DNA from: Candidatus Bathyarchaeota archaeon
GTDB lineage: Archaea > Thermoproteota > Bathyarchaeia > 40CM-2-53-6
Direction of reading: 5' to 3'
Length of the DNA: 15,827 nucleotides
NCBI GenBank assembly: GCA_005882955.1
Contig: VBBB01000065.1
Coordinates: 1 to 15,827 of the forward strand
Shown: in pieces, positions 1 to 6,037 of the stretch
Layout: every line of letters begins with the position of its first letter
How positions within the stretch are numbered: the first letter of the stretch is position 1
Made by a program: the position numbers and the translations under genes
Notes under the pieces: model-generated
Told to the model about the DNA's origin: nothing
Seen by the model: only the letters and a program-made list of their open reading frames with translations
Database searches by the model: none

Positions 1-561
1 GTCCCGATTCACTACAAGGAATCCGACAAGACAGTCATCCTACAGATGGCTCACCATATCGCTGAGAGTCTCGGGAAGCACTCTATCCGAACCAACGTAG
101 ATGATCGGGAACAGTATACCCCCGGCTGGAAATACCACGAGTGGGAAATGAAAGGAGTACCATTGAGGGTTGAGATAGGACCCCGAGACATGCAATCAGA
201 ACAGATCACACTTGTAAGACGAGATACTGGAAAGAAGACGGCAGTGCCTCAAGCGGATTCCGTCACTCACATTGTCAGTATGCTGGACGAGATTCAACAA
301 TCGCTACTCCACAAGGCCAAGGAAACCCAGGCTAAGCTTACAACCACTGCCAATAACATGAAGGAATTCGCGCATATCATAGAAACCACTGGCGGGTTCG
401 TCAAAGCCTTCCTATCCGAAGACAACGACTGCGAAGAAAGAGTCAAACTGGAGACAGGAGCAACCGTCAGAATCGTCCCCTTCAAGGAATCCGCAAGAGG
501 ACAGTGCGTGTACTGCGGTGCTCCGAACTCGAGACAGGTAGTCTTCGCAAGATCATACTAG
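1..561 (+). CDS. proS: Prolyl-tRNA synthetase, C-terminal part (5' end outside window)
   Basis: The frame is open from base 1 to TAG at 559-561, giving 186 residues. This is the C-terminal part of an archaeal/eukaryal-type ProRS, which charges tRNA-Pro with proline. Visible landmarks are VPIHYKES at the very start, DDREQYTPGWKYHEWEMKG, the IGPRDM and LVRRDTG segments of the anticodon-binding domain, then the C-terminal zinc-type domain ending in FARSY with the family's characteristic terminal Tyr. The in-frame ATG at position 46 is an internal Met, not the start. One oddity: family members that bind zinc carry four Cys in this last domain. Here only three are seen (one in DNDCEERV, two in CVYC), and the place of the first Cys reads FLSEDND. 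Identity is very secure, whereas zinc binding is doubtful. Confidence 0.96.
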   Translation, partial: VPIHYKESDKTVILQMAHHIAESLGKHSIRTNVDDREQYTPGWKYHEWEMKGVPLRVEIGPRDMQSEQITLVRRDTGKKTAVPQADSVTHIVSMLDEIQQSLLHKAKETQAKLTTTANNMKEFAHIIETTGGFVKAFLSEDNDCEERVKLETGATVRIVPFKESARGQCVYCGAPNSRQVVFARSY

Positions 562-692
562 AACGACTAAGAAGCGGGAGCCCACTCGTTTGGATATGTT
601 ACTGGATGAGTTCGCTCCTCAGTCCATCTCGCTACCGATTACAGATTGCGCTTTTCTTGGCGCATTTTCATCGCCTATCGTGAACTTGCCGC

Positions 693-884
693 TTAGGTTG
701 GGTGTTTTGCACGAATGCCTTTCACTAGCTCCGATACGCTGTATCGTTTGCCACACCTTGGACATACGTAGTCCGTCCAAATCTTGGGCAAGAGCCAGAA
801 GTTGCGCACGTCAATGATGAGTTCGTCTCCGCATTGAGGACATCGTTGATTCGTCTTCTTTCCCTCAGGAGTAGTCGATTTCAG
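693..884 (-). CDS. Small zinc-ribbon protein, 63 aa, apparent CTG start
   Basis: On the minus strand an open frame ends with TAA at 695-693 and encodes two well-spaced CxxC knuckles: CPQCGDEL near residues 15-22 and CPRCGKRYS near residues 41-49. They are joined by a hydrophobic segment (NFWLLPKIW), followed by a basic tail. This is the layout of a zinc ribbon, so I take it as a real gene. It may bind nucleic acid or protein; no specific function is recognisable. The frame is closed upstream by TAA at 917-915 and contains no ATG, GTG or TTG before the first knuckle. The candidates are CTG at 902-900 and CTG at 884-882. I prefer the latter because it lies about 32 bp downstream of a TATA-like sequence, which fits a near-leaderless message. 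The + strand frame across this place (590-817) has no protein-like features. Confidence 0.7.
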   Translation of the reverse strand: MKSTTPEGKKTNQRCPQCGDELIIDVRNFWLLPKIWTDYVCPRCGKRYSVSELVKGIRAKHPT

Positions 885-911
885 TAGTTGGACTATAGGC
901 AGGTTATTAGT

Positions 912-920
912 AACTTAAAT
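912..920 (-). promoter_or_regulatory. TATA-like box of the zinc-ribbon gene
   Basis: On the minus strand the sequence reads ATTTAAGTT, an AT-rich patch in an otherwise mixed spacer. Its centre is about 32 bp upstream of the CTG at 884, so transcription would begin a few bases before that codon. Assigned by spacing only. Confidence 0.4.
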
Positions 921-1064
921 GATTACTACAAATCGCGGGGCGAAACATATGCGCCGTAGCCTACTCGAAAATAGGAACCAGCTGCGATAGATCAAGTGTC
1001 CTAGGTTGAATCTACTCGATCGCTCACCTATAGGTCGGTAATTTGAGGAAAACGCCCGCAGATA

Positions 1065-1970
1065 CTAGTTGACAGGCGACGCCTGGATATGATTGTAGAC
1101 CCAAACAGCACGCCGGAATAGCTCAGTTCGTGATATGCGGAACTTAGCGAGGCCGGTTTTTCGAGAGGCCAGCGAAGCGAAGGCTGAGCCCACAGCGGAC
1201 GCCCAGACTGGGTCTTTCGTCTTCAGATAGGTACTCAGCCAGGACCCGGCAAAAACATCTCCAGCACCGGTTGAATCTCGAATGCTGCGGTCTGAAAAAG
1301 GAGGGACGAAACAAATGCCGTCACGTTGCGAGCCTAGCCAGGATCCCTTTTCGCCCATAGTGACAATTGCATACTGTGCCTGCATTGCGAGGAACCGATT
1401 CAAGATGATTCTCGGGTCACGGGATCCTGTCTGGGAGCGTGCTTCTTCGATTGAGGCCTGGACCATGTCGCAATGACCAATTAATCGACTTAGGCTCCGC
1501 GGAACAGTCCGGACTGCTCCGCTTGCAGATGCGGCACGTATGAATCCTTGAAGATCTGCGGATAGAAACTCGCACCTTTTTCGAAGAGTGTGGACTAGAG
1601 AGCTCGGTATTTCGTTGAAGACGGGGCCCATGTGGGCCGCTTGGAAACGGTACGGACCTGCTGGGGCTGCTACTTGGTCACCGGCCTCGAGCAATCGAAG
1701 CTTTCGAGAGCCATTGATTTGAGTTATTTCGAACCTGGTGGAAGGTCTTTCTTTCTTCCTTAGGTAGCGGAGGTCTAATTGTAGTGTCCTGAGACGTTTT
1801 AGGATACGTGGAGGATAGTCTTGGCCAACGTTCCCAAGGATCCCGACTCTCGACCCTAGGTAGGCCGCTGTGCATGACGTGAATAGGGCACTGCCGCCGG
1901 GCGATGTGCGGACCATACCGTTCCGTACTAGATCATCGATAGTCAGGTTGCCACACACTACGATGTCCAT
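1065..1970 (-). CDS. PfkB-family carbohydrate/nucleoside kinase
   Basis: This 301-residue protein has the ribokinase/PfkB fold. The N-terminal MDIVVCGNLTIDD strand is followed by PfkB signature 1 (GGSALFTSCTAAYLG, then VGILGNVGQDYP). Signature 2 near residues 230-245 (DSTGAGDVFAGSW) carries the anion-hole glycines and the probable catalytic base Asp238. Length is normal for the family. The ATG at 1970 is well placed directly before the first beta strand, with no Shine-Dalgarno. The substrate cannot be read from motifs. Archaeal relatives include ribokinases, nucleoside kinases and myo-inositol 3-kinases. A CDP-alcohol phosphatidyltransferase of archaetidylinositol phosphate type lies 375 bp away, which makes an inositol substrate an attractive but unproven idea. 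It is transcribed divergently from rps26e. Confidence 0.9.
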   Translation of the reverse strand: MDIVVCGNLTIDDLVRNGMVRTSPGGSALFTSCTAAYLGSRVGILGNVGQDYPPRILKRLRTLQLDLRYLRKKERPSTRFEITQINGSRKLRLLEAGDQVAAPAGPYRFQAAHMGPVFNEIPSSLVHTLRKRCEFLSADLQGFIRAASASGAVRTVPRSLSRLIGHCDMVQASIEEARSQTGSRDPRIILNRFLAMQAQYAIVTMGEKGSWLGSQRDGICFVPPFSDRSIRDSTGAGDVFAGSWLSTYLKTKDPVWASAVGSAFASLASRKTGLAKFRISRTELFRRAVWVYNHIQASPVN

Positions 1971-2010
1971 TTCGCCGTTCCGACGCTCTCTTTCTGAACC
2001 CTCAGCAAGA

Positions 2011-2024
2011 GGTTAATAGTAAAG
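2011..2024. promoter_or_regulatory. Shared AT-rich core of a divergent promoter (pfkB / rps26e)
   Basis: The only AT-rich patch in the 86-bp spacer is ggttaatagtaaag. It sits about 40 bp before the rps26e ATG and about 47 bp before the pfkB ATG, the spacing expected of a TATA box on either strand. A run of seven C lies beside it. One patch may serve both directions. Confidence 0.45.
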
Positions 2025-2056
2025 ACCCCCCCTGCTACACTTGGAAACATAGAGAG

Positions 2057-2332
2057 ATGCCGAAGAAAAGACGATCTCGAGGACGAAGCAAGGGCGGAAA
2101 AGGCCGAAGCGAACTAGTCCGGTGCTCAAACTGTGGGATGTTGTCCCCACGGGACAAGATGAAGCGAGTGACTTCTTGGGTATCTCTAGTTGAACCGACA
2201 TTAGCTAAGGAGTTGCGGGCAAAGGGAGCGTATATTGCACGTCAGCGAGTCATGAAGAACTTGTGTGTATCCTGTGCGGTCCACTTTGGAGTCTCCAAAG
2301 TTCGATCCGCGGATGAAAGACGCGGATTCTAG
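2057..2332 (+). CDS. rps26e: 30S ribosomal protein S26e
   Basis: This 91-residue basic protein matches eukaryal/archaeal S26e. It has a KKRRSRGRSKGGKGR N-terminus, the knuckle RCSNCGM (C23, C26), a central segment corresponding to the family's variable helix region, and the second knuckle LCVSCAVH (C70, C73), which completes a four-Cys zinc site. S26e belongs to the small subunit and lies near the mRNA exit channel in eukaryotes. The family occurs in TACK archaea and eukaryotes and not in Euryarchaeota, so this gene is the best lineage clue in the window. The ATG start gives the conserved N-terminus. It ends 12 bp from the convergent phosphatidyltransferase gene. Confidence 0.96.
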   Translation: MPKKRRSRGRSKGGKGRSELVRCSNCGMLSPRDKMKRVTSWVSLVEPTLAKELRAKGAYIARQRVMKNLCVSCAVHFGVSKVRSADERRGF

Positions 2333-2344
2333 ATAACTAGCCCA

Positions 2345-2935
2345 CTATCGAGAAAGAGCCCTAGAGGCTCTGTAGACCCTATCGAGCACAGTAATCGAAG
2401 ATAATACTGCGATCAACAGGACTCCCCAGAAGAGAAAACTATGCGAAAGCGGCCAGAGCAGGGTCGCGAACGCAAGTATCAGAAGTCGCTCGGGTCGTTC
2501 AGCGATACCTATCCCCTTCAACGTCACGCCTTCAGCTGCGACGCGTGCTCTGACGTAGCTGACCATCAATGAAGCAGAGATAGTCCAAACCGCAAGCCAG
2601 AAAGATATTAGAGCCCCGGCCGCGAGCCCTGCATAGATTGCGATTTCTCCAAGCCTGTCAAGCACACTGTCGAGGACTCCTCCAAACTTCGACACCTTCG
2701 CATATTTTCGCGCCATTGCTCCGTCAACCGCGTCGAAGTATCCGGCAACGACGAGAACCAGGATACTAGCTCCCCATTCCCACCCAGACAAGCCCCCCCA
2801 GTACAGGAGTGAAGCGGCGATCCACAGGAGGAAGCCCAAAGCAGTCAAAGAGTTTGGTGAAAGCCCAACTCTATGAAAAAGTCTGGAAGAGGACTGGAAG
2901 ATCCCCTCAACCAAGTATTGGATCCGGGACAGCAT
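2345..2935 (-). CDS. CDP-alcohol phosphatidyltransferase, archaetidylinositol phosphate synthase-like
   Basis: This 196-residue integral membrane enzyme carries the complete CDP-alcohol phosphotransferase signature D-x2-D-G-x2-A-R-x8-G-x3-D-x3-D as D68, D71, G72, A75, R76, G85, D89 and D93, which bind Mg and CDP-lipid. Further on, YVRARVAAEG and GIGIAERPERLL match the form seen in archaeal archaetidylinositol phosphate synthases, which join CDP-archaeol and inositol 1-phosphate. About five or six hydrophobic helices are visible (around residues 30-47, 55-67, 98-125, 149-162 and 164-182). The ATG at 2935 gives the expected short amphipathic N-terminus. The frame stays open upstream as a very Arg-rich stretch but offers no ATG, GTG or TTG codon there, so I keep this start. 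Substrate assignment is by motif resemblance and remains inferred. Confidence 0.9.
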   Translation of the reverse strand: MLSRIQYLVEGIFQSSSRLFHRVGLSPNSLTALGFLLWIAASLLYWGGLSGWEWGASILVLVVAGYFDAVDGAMARKYAKVSKFGGVLDSVLDRLGEIAIYAGLAAGALISFWLAVWTISASLMVSYVRARVAAEGVTLKGIGIAERPERLLILAFATLLWPLSHSFLFWGVLLIAVLSSITVLDRVYRASRALSR

Positions 2936-2990
2936 TTCTGTCCGACGTCTCCTATCTGCCTCTTTAGAGCGTTGTCCTCTTCCACGAAAC

Positions 2991-3000
2991 TTTCTATTAG
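2991..3000. promoter_or_regulatory. AT-rich core of the divergent promoter (phosphatidyltransferase / Cys-His protein-thrS)
   Basis: The patch tttctattag is the clearest TATA-like sequence in the 95-bp spacer. It lies about 35 bp before the TTG at 3031 on the plus strand and about 61 bp before the ATG at 2935 on the minus strand. Confidence 0.35.
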
Positions 3001-3030
3001 GGCTGAAATGACCCGAGACTGGGTTTCGTC

Positions 3031-3237
3031 TTGGGGAAGGTCGGCAAAGGAATCAAGTGCTCAGTAGTCGGCTGCACCGGAGATGCCATTAGATCAGTCT
3101 CTCCCGATGACATTTCGAGGGCTGGCCTTCGAGTCTCTACATCGGGTAGAGGTTACCTTTGCAAGAATCACTACAAGGAGATGAAGAAGAAGACGAAGAA
3201 AGACAAACAGGTTGAGAGATGGAGGATGAAACCCTGA
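3031..3237 (+). CDS. Small Cys/His-rich basic protein upstream of thrS
   Basis: This 68-residue, strongly basic protein has a probable zinc site of the form C10-x4-C15 ... C44-x2-H47 (IKCSVVGC and YLCKNHYKE), followed by a Lys-rich tail. I recognise it as a conserved-looking archaeal small protein but cannot name a function. The metal site and the charge suggest RNA or ribosome binding (inference). The only usual start codon in frame before the first Cys is TTG at 3031. The frame is closed by TGA at 3004, and ATG at 3008 is in another frame. Its last 19 bases overlap the start of thrS, so the two are almost certainly cotranscribed and perhaps translationally coupled. Confidence 0.82.
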   Translation: MGKVGKGIKCSVVGCTGDAIRSVSPDDISRAGLRVSTSGRGYLCKNHYKEMKKKTKKDKQVERWRMKP

Positions 3238-5081
3238 GACTCTTACTGATTCACGCTGACAAGTTCGAGTATGAGTCAAAGGAGAAGGCTGTCAAAGAGC
3301 CCGAGACCTTAGAAGATCACGCCAAGAAAGGCGTCCTTCAAGACGGCCTTGTCGTATTCACCACCGTAGAGAAAGGAGACGAGGCATCTCCAGAGAACAC
3401 CGCATCCAACGCGGCCGCGTCAATCGAAGAAGTTCTCGGCTGGCTCAAGACAAACCGCGTCATGATCTATCCGTACGCCCATTTGTCCAACGACTTGGCT
3501 GGTCGGGAGCCAGCAATCGCGACACTGAGGATTCTCCAAAGCAAGTTGCTTGAGAAAGGCTACGAAGTTAGTAGGGCACCGTTCGGATGGTACAAGAGCT
3601 TCACAATATCAGCCAAGGGTCATCCCCTCTCCGAACTCTCGAGAACTGTCACTCCACAGCAGCAAGCTCGCAAAGCCCCAACCCTCCCAAGTGAGTACAT
3701 GATCATGGACGAAAAGGGGGATCTGCACTCCCCCGAGACATTCCATTACGGACCCGGAATGAAGGAGTTCGAGTCCCTCGTAGAGAAAGAGGCGCTGAAG
3801 AAGGGCTTGACTGGTGGAGAGCCACGCTATCTCGAATATGCCAGACGTTTCGGACTGGAATGGGAGTCGTACGCTGATCTCGGCCAGATGCGTTTTGGAC
3901 CCGAATCGGATCTGATAATTCAGCTTCTCTCCGACTACGCGAACCAAGTCATCAGGAGAATCGGCATCCCAATCCTCAATGTCCGAGGGACCAACATGTT
4001 CGATGTCGATGTCAAGCCAATCAAGGAACATCTCGAGCTATTCGGCTCACGAGCCTACGAGCTCGACGTGGACGAGCGAACCTTCGTGCTCAGATACGCG
4101 GCTTGCTTCCAGCAATTCTCCATGGTGAAAGACTGGACACTCAGCTACCGGACCTTGCCCTTCGGCACCTTCGAAGTCGCAGACAGCTATCGCATGGAAC
4201 AGAGTGGAGAGCTACTCCTATCCTTCCGACTCCGGAAATTCCTGATGCCCGACCTCCACATCTATCTCAAGAACTTGAACGAAGCAATCCAGGTGGGGAG
4301 AAAGGTCCATGATAGAATCTACGAAGAGGTTCGTAAGATTCACCGAGAGTACGTCTCGATCTACAATACTACACGATCCTTCTTCGAGAAGAACAAGGAC
4401 CTCTTCATCGAAATGGCCCGGGTGGAGAAGAAACCGCTCCTCCTCAACTTCGTCCCCGAAGGCCACTACTACTGGGTCCTGAACGTCGAGTACAACATAA
4501 TCGACGATCTCGATAGACCGAGAGAGATCGGCACATTCCAGATTGACATAGGAAACGCGCAGCGATTCGACATACACTACGCCAACGAAAAAGGCGAAAG
4601 AGAGTACCCTGTAATCATCCACACCGCCGTCATCGGTGGATTAGAGAGATACCTCTTCGCGCTTCTGGATTCCGCCGTCCGGATGGAGAGACAGGGCAAG
4701 AAACCAATGCTCCCAGTCTGGGTATCGCCAGTCCACGCTAGAATAATCCCCCTCTCGAAACAACTTGTCAAGGATGGAATGACTATACTCGAGAAGCTTG
4801 AGGAGGCCAGGATCAGGGCCGACCTAGATGATCGAGACGACACTCTTCAGAGCAGAATCAGAGATGCAGAACTGAGCTGGGTCCCCTACATCGTCGTCTT
4901 TGGCGAGAGAGAACTCAAATCGGAAAAATTGTCAGTCCGGACCAGGGAGGACGGAAAGGAAATTAAGACCTCTTTGTCGGAACTCGTTTCGAGAATAAGA
5001 TCGGAGACCCAAGGATATCCGTCCAGAGATCTTACCTATCCAAAGCTATTGTCTCAGCGGCCAGGCTACAAGAAGAACTAG
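3219..5081 (+). CDS. thrS: Threonyl-tRNA synthetase, archaeal type with N-terminal editing domain
   Basis: This 620-residue enzyme charges tRNA-Thr with threonine. Residues 1-140 form the archaeal editing domain related to D-aminoacyl-tRNA deacylase (LRLLLIHADKFEYE, PYAHLSND, then RAPFGWYKSFTISAKGHPLSELSR), which removes mischarged Ser. The class II catalytic core follows. The three expected zinc ligands are present as C296 (AACFQQF), H347 (MPDLHIY) and H468 (IIHTAVIGGLERY). Motif 2 reads SYRMEQSGELL and motif 3 GGLERYLFALL. From about residue 490 the anticodon-binding domain begins with PVWVSPVHARIIPL. Length is normal. The ATG at 3219 overlaps the preceding gene by 19 bases, and the conserved RLLLIHAD begins seven residues in. 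Codon use is strongly biased (AAG, GAG, CTC), as expected for a well-expressed housekeeping gene. Confidence 0.97.
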   Translation: MEDETLRLLLIHADKFEYESKEKAVKEPETLEDHAKKGVLQDGLVVFTTVEKGDEASPENTASNAAASIEEVLGWLKTNRVMIYPYAHLSNDLAGREPAIATLRILQSKLLEKGYEVSRAPFGWYKSFTISAKGHPLSELSRTVTPQQQARKAPTLPSEYMIMDEKGDLHSPETFHYGPGMKEFESLVEKEALKKGLTGGEPRYLEYARRFGLEWESYADLGQMRFGPESDLIIQLLSDYANQVIRRIGIPILNVRGTNMFDVDVKPIKEHLELFGSRAYELDVDERTFVLRYAACFQQFSMVKDWTLSYRTLPFGTFEVADSYRMEQSGELLLSFRLRKFLMPDLHIYLKNLNEAIQVGRKVHDRIYEEVRKIHREYVSIYNTTRSFFEKNKDLFIEMARVEKKPLLLNFVPEGHYYWVLNVEYNIIDDLDRPREIGTFQIDIGNAQRFDIHYANEKGEREYPVIIHTAVIGGLERYLFALLDSAVRMERQGKKPMLPVWVSPVHARIIPLSKQLVKDGMTILEKLEEARIRADLDDRDDTLQSRIRDAELSWVPYIVVFGERELKSEKLSVRTREDGKEIKTSLSELVSRIRSETQGYPSRDLTYPKLLSQRPGYKKN

Positions 5082-5103
5082 AAAGAATCCTCCAAGGTAT
5101 CGT

Positions 5104-5112
5104 ACTTATATA
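5104..5112 (+). promoter_or_regulatory. TATA box upstream of the small membrane protein
   Basis: The sequence acttatata is a strong archaeal TATA match just after thrS. Its centre is only about 13 bp from the ATG at 5121. Transcription should therefore begin near 5134, inside the longest reading frame, which argues for a later translation start. Confidence 0.6.
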
Positions 5113-5120
5113 CAGACATT

Positions 5121-5441
5121 ATGCGCAGAAACGCAAAGGATGATCTGAAAGTGAACAAGGACCAGTCCTACGGCGGACTCATCTTCGTGATCTCAGTCCT
5201 AGTTTTCATCGGGTATATTGTAGCACTAACAAACTCCGCTTGGAGACCATGGGTCCTCGGAGCGCCAGTAGTCATTGCAGTTCTAGGAGTCTTGGGCATA
5301 ACAGGCTGGATAGGATGGACCATGCTCACAACCCCACCTCCGGCACCGCTCGAAGCCGATATGGGGTCTACCACAAGTGGGACGTCGAGTACAAGTTCAT
5401 CGAGCGGCTCTTCGTCTTCGAAGACTGACGAGAAGCACTAG
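5121..5441 (+). CDS. Small membrane protein with two helices and a Ser/Thr-rich tail
   Basis: I do not recognise this protein. The frame gives 106 residues from the ATG. Two hydrophobic segments are clear: about residues 18-36 (GGLIFVISVLVFIGYIVAL) and 44-69 (VLGAPVVIAVLGVLGITGWIGW). They are followed by a Pro-rich linker and a low-complexity tail almost wholly Ser, Thr and Gly, ending KTDEKH. A tail of this kind outside the membrane is often glycosylated in archaeal surface proteins (inference). The TATA box at 5104-5112 would place the transcript start near 5134, so the true start may be CTG at 5145 or GTG at 5151. Either keeps both helices. The gene lies 39 bp after thrS but appears to have its own promoter. 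Confidence 0.75.
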   Translation: MRRNAKDDLKVNKDQSYGGLIFVISVLVFIGYIVALTNSAWRPWVLGAPVVIAVLGVLGITGWIGWTMLTTPPPAPLEADMGSTTSGTSSTSSSSGSSSSKTDEKH

Positions 5442-5445
5442 ACGA

Positions 5446-5454
5446 TTTCTTTTT
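5446..5454 (+). terminator. T-rich stretch after the membrane protein gene
   Basis: Directly after the stop codon the sequence reads tttcttttt, flanked by a 5-bp inverted repeat (gacga at 5441-5445, tcgtc at 5454-5458). Archaeal RNA polymerase stops at runs of T, so this is a plausible terminator. Evidence is position and composition only. Confidence 0.4.
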
Positions 5455-5460
5455 CGTCCG

Positions 5461-5488
5461 GTAACTGTCTTCTATTCCGTAGAGTTAC
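5461..5488 (+). repeat. Interrupted inverted repeat in the spacer before the coiled-coil gene
   Basis: GTAACT at 5461-5466 is the reverse complement of AGTTAC at 5483-5488. Between them TCTA (5471-5474) pairs with TAGA (5480-5483) around a ttccg loop. The RNA could form a bulged hairpin. The role is unknown; it could be transcript-end processing or an operator. Confidence 0.35.
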
Positions 5489-5512
5489 ATCACCCATAAT
5501 GGGGCCTCGGGA

Positions 5513-5535
5513 CCCCTAAGGCTCAACTTTAGGGG
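5513..5535 (+). repeat. 7-bp inverted repeat directly before the coiled-coil gene
   Basis: CCCCTAA (5513-5519) and TTAGGGG (5529-5535) are perfect complements around a 9-base loop, ending 8 bases before the ATG at 5544. The CCCC arm could instead pair with GGGG at 5501-5504, so two alternative hairpins are possible. It could be a protein operator or a leader RNA structure that affects translation. Confidence 0.45.
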
Positions 5536-5543
5536 CAGATGAG

Positions 5544-5945
5544 ATGAGCGAGGTAAGCATAGACAAGGTGATGGCGGACATCAGCAGCTTCCGTCAGAGA
5601 CTAGCAATGTTGAGAGAAGAGCTAGGCAGAGCAAACCGGTCCATGGCCGATAAGATGTCGCAACTAGGAGAAACGCTCACTCAGAGAGTCCGAGACCTTA
5701 GGGATCAGGTCACCACAGCACCTCAGAATCTTCTAGCTCTCGAGAGTCGCTTCATGTCTGGAGACATGCCTGAACAGGAGTACAAGGCTACTCGCGAAGA
5801 GTATCGTAACCAGCTGACCAAGAATCTGCGAAGCATAGACGAAGTCAGGAGCTTGCTCTTGATAATGAGCCAGCTGGACGCCCGACCTACAACTCAGGGA
5901 CCTCAGGGTCCCAGCATGATGGGCAGGCCCTCTTCCCCGGATTAG
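5544..5945 (+). CDS. Coiled-coil protein with SHOCT-like C-terminal segment, unknown function
   Basis: This is a 133-residue, almost entirely helical protein. Residues about 5-60 show heptad spacing of hydrophobic residues (VMADISSFRQRLAMLREELG onward) and suggest a coiled coil. Residues about 66-92 (LESRFMSGDMPEQEYKATREEYRNQL) resemble the short SHOCT-type helical hairpin found at the ends of many oligomerising prokaryotic proteins. The last 20 residues are Pro/Gly/Gln/Ser-rich and probably disordered. No catalytic motif, signal peptide or membrane segment is visible. The ATG at 5544 is the natural start. Its neighbours are two other unrecognised genes in the same direction, each with its own structured spacer, so cotranscription is uncertain. 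I cannot assign a function. Confidence 0.78.
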   Translation: MSEVSIDKVMADISSFRQRLAMLREELGRANRSMADKMSQLGETLTQRVRDLRDQVTTAPQNLLALESRFMSGDMPEQEYKATREEYRNQLTKNLRSIDEVRSLLLIMSQLDARPTTQGPQGPSMMGRPSSPD

Positions 5946-5960
5946 CCTTCTTGGCATAAT

Positions 5961-6017
5961 CTACCTTTTTCCGTAGAAAAACGGGAAAGCTTATATCCAT
6001 TTACCTAAAAAAGGTAG
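5961..6017. repeat. 10-bp inverted repeat enclosing a TATA box
   Basis: CTACCTTTTT at 5961-5970 is a perfect reverse complement of AAAAAGGTAG at 6008-6017, and the TATA box at 5989-5997 lies between the arms. A second pair, CCGTAG (5971-5976) and CTACGG (6022-6027), lies next to them. ACGGGAA also occurs as a direct repeat at 5980-5986 and 6024-6030. The arrangement looks like a regulator-binding region around the promoter. The T-run of the left arm (5966-5970) may also end the upstream transcript. Confidence 0.55.
5989..5997 (+). promoter_or_regulatory. TATA box of the KaiC/RecA-like gene
   Basis: The sequence gcttatatc lies about 44 bp before the ATG at 6038, predicting a transcript start near 6020 and a leader of roughly 18 bases. 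It is a strong match to the archaeal consensus. Confidence 0.6.
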
Positions 6018-6037
6018 CTTCCTACGGGAAGACTCGC

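Noticed and set aside
616..675. C/D-box sRNA-like arrangement on the minus strand (GCGATGA ... CTGA, about 57 nt)
   Set aside because: The C box has a mismatch, the internal D' and C' boxes are poor and the ends do not pair. Chance is a sufficient explanation.
590..817. Plus-strand 75-aa frame between proS and the PfkB gene
   Set aside because: It overlaps the clear minus-strand zinc ribbon with two CxxC knuckles and has no protein-like motif of its own.
960..1064. Repeats ctactcga and cctactcgaaaatagg as a terminator or regulatory element
   Set aside because: The repeats are only 4-8 bases long, with no T-run or fixed position relative to a gene.
3609..4031. Long minus-strand frames inside thrS (3609-4031, 4218-4622)
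   Set aside because: They lie antisense to a fully conserved synthetase and result from its codon bias.
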